Origin: Selaginella moellendorffii
Lineage: Eukaryota > Streptophyta > Lycopodiopsida > Selaginellales > Selaginellaceae
Reading direction: 5' to 3'
DNA: 64,000 nt
Assembly: GCF_000143415.4 (NCBI RefSeq)
Contig: NW_003314323.1
Span: 872,499 to 936,498, forward strand
Part shown: positions 59,933-64,000 of the stretch, one piece after another
Layout: each line of letters begins with the position of its first letter
Position numbering within the stretch: position 1 is the stretch's first letter
Made by a program: the position numbers and the translations under genes
Notes under the pieces: model-generated
Database searches by the model: none
What the model was told of the DNA's origin: nothing
The model's input: only the letters and a program-made list of their open reading frames with translations

Positions 59933-61876
59933 TCACACTGGTGCAGCTCTCATTGCAGATCCAACACGCTCATCACAGCCGAAGAGATTCGAGAGAAGAA
60001 CATAAGGCACAGAGGAGGCAGCAAAATCATCATCCTGACCCGCGATCCCTGCGATCCTGGCAGCCGTGCTCCGATCGCTGTGAACCCCACAAGCGCCCAG
60101 GATGCTGGAGCACGCAATATCGTCCGGCTCAAACGGCATGCTGTGGAGGAGCTCCTCCGCGCGGCAAAGCTGCCCGGCTCGTCCCAGCGCATCCATCACA
60201 CACATGTAGTGGTAGTGCGCCGGCTCCACTCCAAAATCGCCGACCATGATCGCGAAGTTCTCGCACGCCCGCCGCAAATCCCCGACGTGGCCGCACGCCG
60301 AGAGCACGCTCACGTAAGTGATCTCGTTTGGAGCGAACCCCTCCACCACCATCTGCTTGAGCAACTCCAGCGCTCGCAAGGGATGCCCGTTCTGCGCATA
60401 CGTCGTGATCATCGCGGTCCACGACGTGGTGCTGCGCTCCCGGAGATTTGCGAAGACTTCCCAGGCCTCCGCGACGCAGCCACACTTGCCGTGGAGATTG
60501 AGCAGCGCGTTCGCAACCACGGTATCCATCCTATCGCCATAGCCGGCGATCTCGGAGTAGACCATCTTTCCCTCAGCCAGAGCCGCAACGTCGGAACAAG
60601 CCTCGATCACGCAGACGAGCGTCACTCGGTTGGGCTGGACGCCTTCCACATCCATCCTTCGCAGCATTTGGAGCGCCTCTCGGGGATAGCCCGCTTGGGC
60701 ATAGCCGGTGATCATCGTCGTCCAGGAAACAACGTTCTTGCTCGGTGCTTCCTCGAAGAGCTCTCTTGCCTGGGTGATATACCCGTTTTGGGCATACGCC
60801 GTGATCATGGTCGTCCACAGCACCACGTCCCTGCTGCTCGATCCGTTGAAGAGCTCCTGGGCCTCGCCGGGGAGTCCACACCGACCATACGCGTTGGTGA
60901 GAGCTGTGACCACTCGTAAGTCGTCCAAGAGGTTGCTGGATTCGGAGATGAGTGAGTGTAGGCGTCGGGCTCGGCTTGCTGTCGTGCACGCTTCCAAGAC
61001 GCTGGCGATGGTGACGGAGCTCGGCTTCACGCCACCGTCGAGGAGCATGGCGTGGAAGAACCGGAGAGCCTCCGCGGAATGCCCGTTCTGGGCATAGCCG
61101 GCCACCATGGCATTCCACGACACCAAGCTTCTCTCCTCCATCTCGTCGAAAACTCTTCTTGCTTCGTCGACATGGCCGTTCTGGGCATACCCGCTCAGCA
61201 TCGCGTTTCTCACTTCCACGACCTTGGCTTCGTCTGGGATCTCGCGATAAACCTCCACGGCAAGCTCCAAACTCCCACACTTAGCGTACATGTTTACCAG
61301 CGCTGTCTGGATCTTCACTTCTGCCGCAAGCCCAAGCCTCGCGATCTTGTCGTGAATTCTCCTCCCTGTCTCCAGCAACCCGGGAGCCGAGCAAGCTTCC
61401 AAAGCTGCCAGGAACGTCACCCCAGTCGGCCTGATACCACTATCCAGGAACCTCTCAAAGAGTTCCACTGTCACGTCGCTATATCCCTGTTGAGCATACC
61501 CTGTCATGACCGTGTTCCAAGTTACTACGTTCCTGGCCGGCGCTGCTTCGAAGATTTGCCTTGCCTCGGCCATATGCCCAGCCTGGGCATACGCCGCTAC
61601 TAAAATGTTCCATGAGTAAACGTTCGTCTCCTCGATCCGATCAAACGCTGCTTGGGCATCGGAGACGCTGCCACAGCTACCATACATGTTGACGAGGAGA
61701 TTTCCAAGGTAAGTGCTGGTATCGGCCTCGAAAGTTCCTAAGTGAGCGTGGAGTTGCTTGCCTCTGGCTAAGTTCTTGCAAGATCTTAGGAGTGACGCGT
61801 AGTTTTCGATGTCTGGAAGATCCCGCGAGGCGGAGCTGATGGATCTTAGCACAGAGTGGCAGTGACGAGCGAGCAT
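59933..61876 (-). CDS. PLS-class pentatricopeptide repeat protein
   Basis: Single exon, 647 residues from ATG at 61876. The first 20 residues (MLARHCHSVLRSISSASRDL) look like a mitochondrial presequence. About 16 repeats follow, mixing 31-residue S repeats (NVYSWNILVAAYAQAGHMAE, NVVTWNTVMTGYAQQGY) with L and P repeats of the GxRPTGVTFLAALEAC and KPSSVTIASVLEAC type, so the class is PLS. The last repeats (DFGVEPAHYHYMCVMDALGR) lead to an E1-like segment, and the protein stops at YVLLSNLFGCDE plus 11 residues, without E+ or DYW. The predicted role is organellar RNA binding. The start codon is only 6 nt from that of the next, divergent PPR gene. Confidence 0.92.
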   Translation of the reverse strand: MLARHCHSVLRSISSASRDLPDIENYASLLRSCKNLARGKQLHAHLGTFEADTSTYLGNLLVNMYGSCGSVSDAQAAFDRIEETNVYSWNILVAAYAQAGHMAEARQIFEAAPARNVVTWNTVMTGYAQQGYSDVTVELFERFLDSGIRPTGVTFLAALEACSAPGLLETGRRIHDKIARLGLAAEVKIQTALVNMYAKCGSLELAVEVYREIPDEAKVVEVRNAMLSGYAQNGHVDEARRVFDEMEERSLVSWNAMVAGYAQNGHSAEALRFFHAMLLDGGVKPSSVTIASVLEACTTASRARRLHSLISESSNLLDDLRVVTALTNAYGRCGLPGEAQELFNGSSSRDVVLWTTMITAYAQNGYITQARELFEEAPSKNVVSWTTMITGYAQAGYPREALQMLRRMDVEGVQPNRVTLVCVIEACSDVAALAEGKMVYSEIAGYGDRMDTVVANALLNLHGKCGCVAEAWEVFANLRERSTTSWTAMITTYAQNGHPLRALELLKQMVVEGFAPNEITYVSVLSACGHVGDLRRACENFAIMVGDFGVEPAHYHYMCVMDALGRAGQLCRAEELLHSMPFEPDDIACSSILGACGVHSDRSTAARIAGIAGQDDDFAASSVPYVLLSNLFGCDERVGSAMRAAPV

Positions 61877-61882
61877 CTGTCC
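61877..61882. promoter_or_regulatory. 6-nt gap between divergent PPR start codons
   Basis: The reverse ATG ends at 61876 and the forward ATG starts at 61883. If both starts are real, each promoter and 5' UTR must lie in the coding DNA of the other gene. Confidence 0.5.
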
Positions 61883-63631
61883 ATGAGAAGGATCTTACGA
61901 TCACTGTCGACAGTGCCGAATGGAGCTGGCTGTGATCCGCACTTGAGTTTGAGCCGCTACGTCGAGGTACTGACGAAGAGAGAGTTCGAGGACAGGGCCG
62001 AGAGGCAGGCTGCTAGTGAGTCACGGAGGTTGTCGAGGAGATCCATCTATAGAGATCAAGACGGTCCCAGGAGCAGCGGCACCAGTGTGGAAGTGAATCA
62101 AGAGCTCAAGAAAGAGCTGGATCGTCTGGAAGAACTGCAGCAGCAACAACGATTAGGAAGGACTGAGAGAGATGAGATCAAAACTTACGAAACGCTTCTT
62201 CGGCAGTGTACAGCAACCAAAGCACTCGAAGGAGGCAAACGCTTGCACCACCTTCTGCTGGAAACCAGGCTGATTGAGAGCGTATTCCTCGCCAATCTTC
62301 TCATCCAAATGTATGGAACCTGCGGCCAGCACCAGGAAGCTTTGGCAGTCTTCCAGGGCCTCAAATCGCCCAACGTCTTTTCTTGGAACATCATCATCTC
62401 GGCATACACCCAGAACGGGCACCTGCAGGAAGCCAGGGAACTTTTCAGCCGCATGCCAAAGAAAAACGTCGTTACCTGGAACACCATGATCGCAGCGTTT
62501 GTTCACAGCGGCCAAAGCCAGGAAGCACTGGACCTGTTTGATGAAATGGGCGAGGAGCTGAACAAGATCACTTTGATCCACGCTCTCCAAGCCTGTGAGA
62601 GCCTCGGAGCTCTAGAAAAAGCCCAAGAGATCCACTCCAGAATCATCAAGCTGGGATGGGAGTCGCACACCATCCTGTCCACTGCTCTCTTCAACGTCTT
62701 CGCCAAGCACGGCAGCATGCTTCAAGCTCGAGCCATCTTCGAGAAAATGCCACACCGCGACGTTGTCTGCTGGAACTCGATGGTCGCTGGCTATGCCCGA
62801 CGAGGACATATCGAAGAAGCCATGAAGCTCTTCCTCTCCATGACCGTCCGGAACGCCTCGTCTTGGAACTCCATCATCACGGCCTACGTCCAGTCGGGCC
62901 ACAGCAAGGAAGCCTTCGGTCTCTTCAAAGCGATGGACCTGGAGGGCGTTGAGGCCACGAAGATCACCTTCCTAGCGGTTCTCGGCGCTTGCACTGGCAC
63001 GAACTCTCTGGCACACGGAAAACTCGTCCACACTTTGATGGTGGACGCCGGCTTCGCGGTCGACATCACTGCCGCCACTGCTCTGATCACCATGTACGCA
63101 AACTGTGGAGCTCCAGAGGCCTCCAAGGCTGTCTTCCTCCAAATCTCTCATCACAACTGCATCACCTGGGCTTCCCTGGTTGCTGCTTACGCTCACAACG
63201 GCCGTGGAAAGGCCGCTGTGGATTTCTTCCGTCTGATGTGCCTGGAAGCTTTCAAGCCAAACCAGATTGCGTTCGTCAACGTCCTTCACGCTTGTAGCCA
63301 TGGCGGGCTGCTCGAATGCGGGACGAGCTTCTTCCAGTCCATGGTTAGTGACTACGGCCTGGAGCCGATCTTCGAGCACTACGTCTGCATGGTTGATGTT
63401 TTAGGCCGAAGTGGTAGAACAGACATCGCAGAGAACCTGATACTGGAAATGCCGTTTGAGCCTGACGGACTGCCGTGGACGGTGCTGCTGGCAGCTTGCA
63501 AAATCCATCACGACGTGAAACGGGGAGCGAGAGCTGCCGAGAAGATTGTGGAGCTGGATCCAAAGCGATGCGTTGCGTACACGTTGCTCGCAAACGCGTA
63601 CTCGGGATCTGGAAACAAGTTGTTAAAGTAG
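61883..63631 (+). CDS. Pentatricopeptide repeat protein
   Basis: Single exon, 582 residues from the ATG at 61883 (a GTG nine codons upstream is in frame but would overlap the opposite gene). The Arg-rich N-terminus (MRRILRSLSTVPNG) fits an organelle presequence. A charged segment with a Glu/Gln stretch (LKKELDRLEELQQQQRLGR) precedes about 12 PPR repeats, for example NVFSWNIIISAYTQNGHLQE, NVVTWNTMIAAFVHSGQSQE and NASSWNSIITAYVQSGHSKE, mixed with L/P repeats (KPNQIAFVNVLHACSHGGLL). It ends in an E1-like part (LPWTVLLAACKIHHDVKRG) and YTLLANAYSGSG, then six residues and TAG, so no E+ or DYW domain is encoded in this frame. Confidence 0.92.
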   Translation: MRRILRSLSTVPNGAGCDPHLSLSRYVEVLTKREFEDRAERQAASESRRLSRRSIYRDQDGPRSSGTSVEVNQELKKELDRLEELQQQQRLGRTERDEIKTYETLLRQCTATKALEGGKRLHHLLLETRLIESVFLANLLIQMYGTCGQHQEALAVFQGLKSPNVFSWNIIISAYTQNGHLQEARELFSRMPKKNVVTWNTMIAAFVHSGQSQEALDLFDEMGEELNKITLIHALQACESLGALEKAQEIHSRIIKLGWESHTILSTALFNVFAKHGSMLQARAIFEKMPHRDVVCWNSMVAGYARRGHIEEAMKLFLSMTVRNASSWNSIITAYVQSGHSKEAFGLFKAMDLEGVEATKITFLAVLGACTGTNSLAHGKLVHTLMVDAGFAVDITAATALITMYANCGAPEASKAVFLQISHHNCITWASLVAAYAHNGRGKAAVDFFRLMCLEAFKPNQIAFVNVLHACSHGGLLECGTSFFQSMVSDYGLEPIFEHYVCMVDVLGRSGRTDIAENLILEMPFEPDGLPWTVLLAACKIHHDVKRGARAAEKIVELDPKRCVAYTLLANAYSGSGNKLLK

Positions 63632-63900
63632 ACAAAATCGAAAAGAGCGTCATTGCATACCTGTATCGAACAAGCTCCGCACGAGAGACAAACTATAAAG
63701 AAACAAAACCAGAGCCGGAGAATCCAGAACAAAAAGCTTAACTTTTCTTATTCTGAAAAATCTGTCAGACAAGGATATTGATTTCTTCTAAGCTTCGCTA
63801 GACCTGCACAACCCGCTTCAGTCCCACATAGAATGAAACTCGAACTGTTACCACTTTACTTCCTTTGCTTCTTCTCTCCTCCCCGAAATGGATCGGTCTC
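63632..63900. other. 3' region between convergent genes
   Basis: About 270 bp, no gene of its own. Confidence 0.4.
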
Positions 63901-64000
63901 TCACTCCGGCATCAACTGTGAGATTTTCCCTTCCTCCGCTGCAAGCCTTTGCTCGGACAGCCGCAGCCATATGCACACAGCCGTGAAGCTCACTATCAAG
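63901..64000 (-). CDS. C-terminal fragment of an unknown protein (cut by window end)
   Basis: On the minus strand the window edge opens into 32 codons ending at TGA 63901-63903. They form a hydrophobic segment (LIVSFTAVCIWLRL) followed by a charged tail (SEQRLAAEEGKISQLMPE), which looks like a C-terminal membrane anchor plus cytosolic tail. It could be the last exon of a gene continuing past 64000. There is no family match. Confidence 0.35.
   Translation of the reverse strand, partial: LIVSFTAVCIWLRLSEQRLAAEEGKISQLMPE

Noticed and set aside
60080-60919. 279-codon plus-strand ORF antisense to the PPR gene
   Set aside because: Shadow created by the repeated PPR codon pattern; its sequence repeats at the PPR period.

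Overview
This window reads as nuclear DNA of a land plant. The best fit is a lycophyte of the Selaginella moellendorffii type. That assignment is an inference from very short introns (mostly 45-100 nt), tightly packed genes, three long intronless PPR genes in one window, and a gene set of plant-only families (JAZ, EXORDIUM-like, CSLD, LESV, CASTOR). No database search was possible. Exon joins were placed by hand from GT/AG sites, reading frame and family conservation; every multi-exon model given with high confidence closes in frame.

Layout. 1-15.5 kb is a repeat island: AT-rich DNA with a (TA)66 microsatellite, a decayed Ty3/Gypsy element (3504-7510) with 227-233 bp LTRs, and a complete but apparently non-coding LTR element (8040-15277) with 1.1 kb LTRs and a perfect 5-bp target duplication. 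17-53.3 kb is gene-dense: RPP2 (-), TMEM14 (+), JAZ (-), Tubby-like F-box (-), MYST acetyltransferase (-), ICln (+), PPR (-), calmodulin (-), CRM-domain protein (-), CNOT10 (+), LESV (+), CSLD (+), bicupin (+), mitochondrial ATP synthase epsilon (-), initiator tRNA-Met (+), CASTOR/POLLUX channel (+), sialidase-like protein (+), EXORDIUM-like (-). 53.4-58 kb is a second AT-rich repeat zone with a TRIM-like mini-retrotransposon and a decayed PPR gene. 58.3-64 kb holds an uncharacterised gene with a decayed relative at 49.4 kb, two head-to-head PPR genes whose start codons are 6 nt apart, and the 3' end of another gene at the right edge.

The genes are not an operon or pathway cluster. They are mostly housekeeping and regulatory genes: translation (RPP2, tRNA-iMet), chromatin and RNA (MYST HAT, ICln, CNOT10, CRM, PPRs), signalling (calmodulin, JAZ, Tubby, CASTOR), and wall or starch metabolism (CSLD, EXORDIUM-like, LESV). 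Recurring structure includes four divergent gene pairs with gaps of 6-153 bp, telo-box and G-box promoter motifs, and three retroelement types whose primer-binding sites match the initiator tRNA-Met encoded in the same window. I saw no CRISPR array, bacterial system or viral gene.
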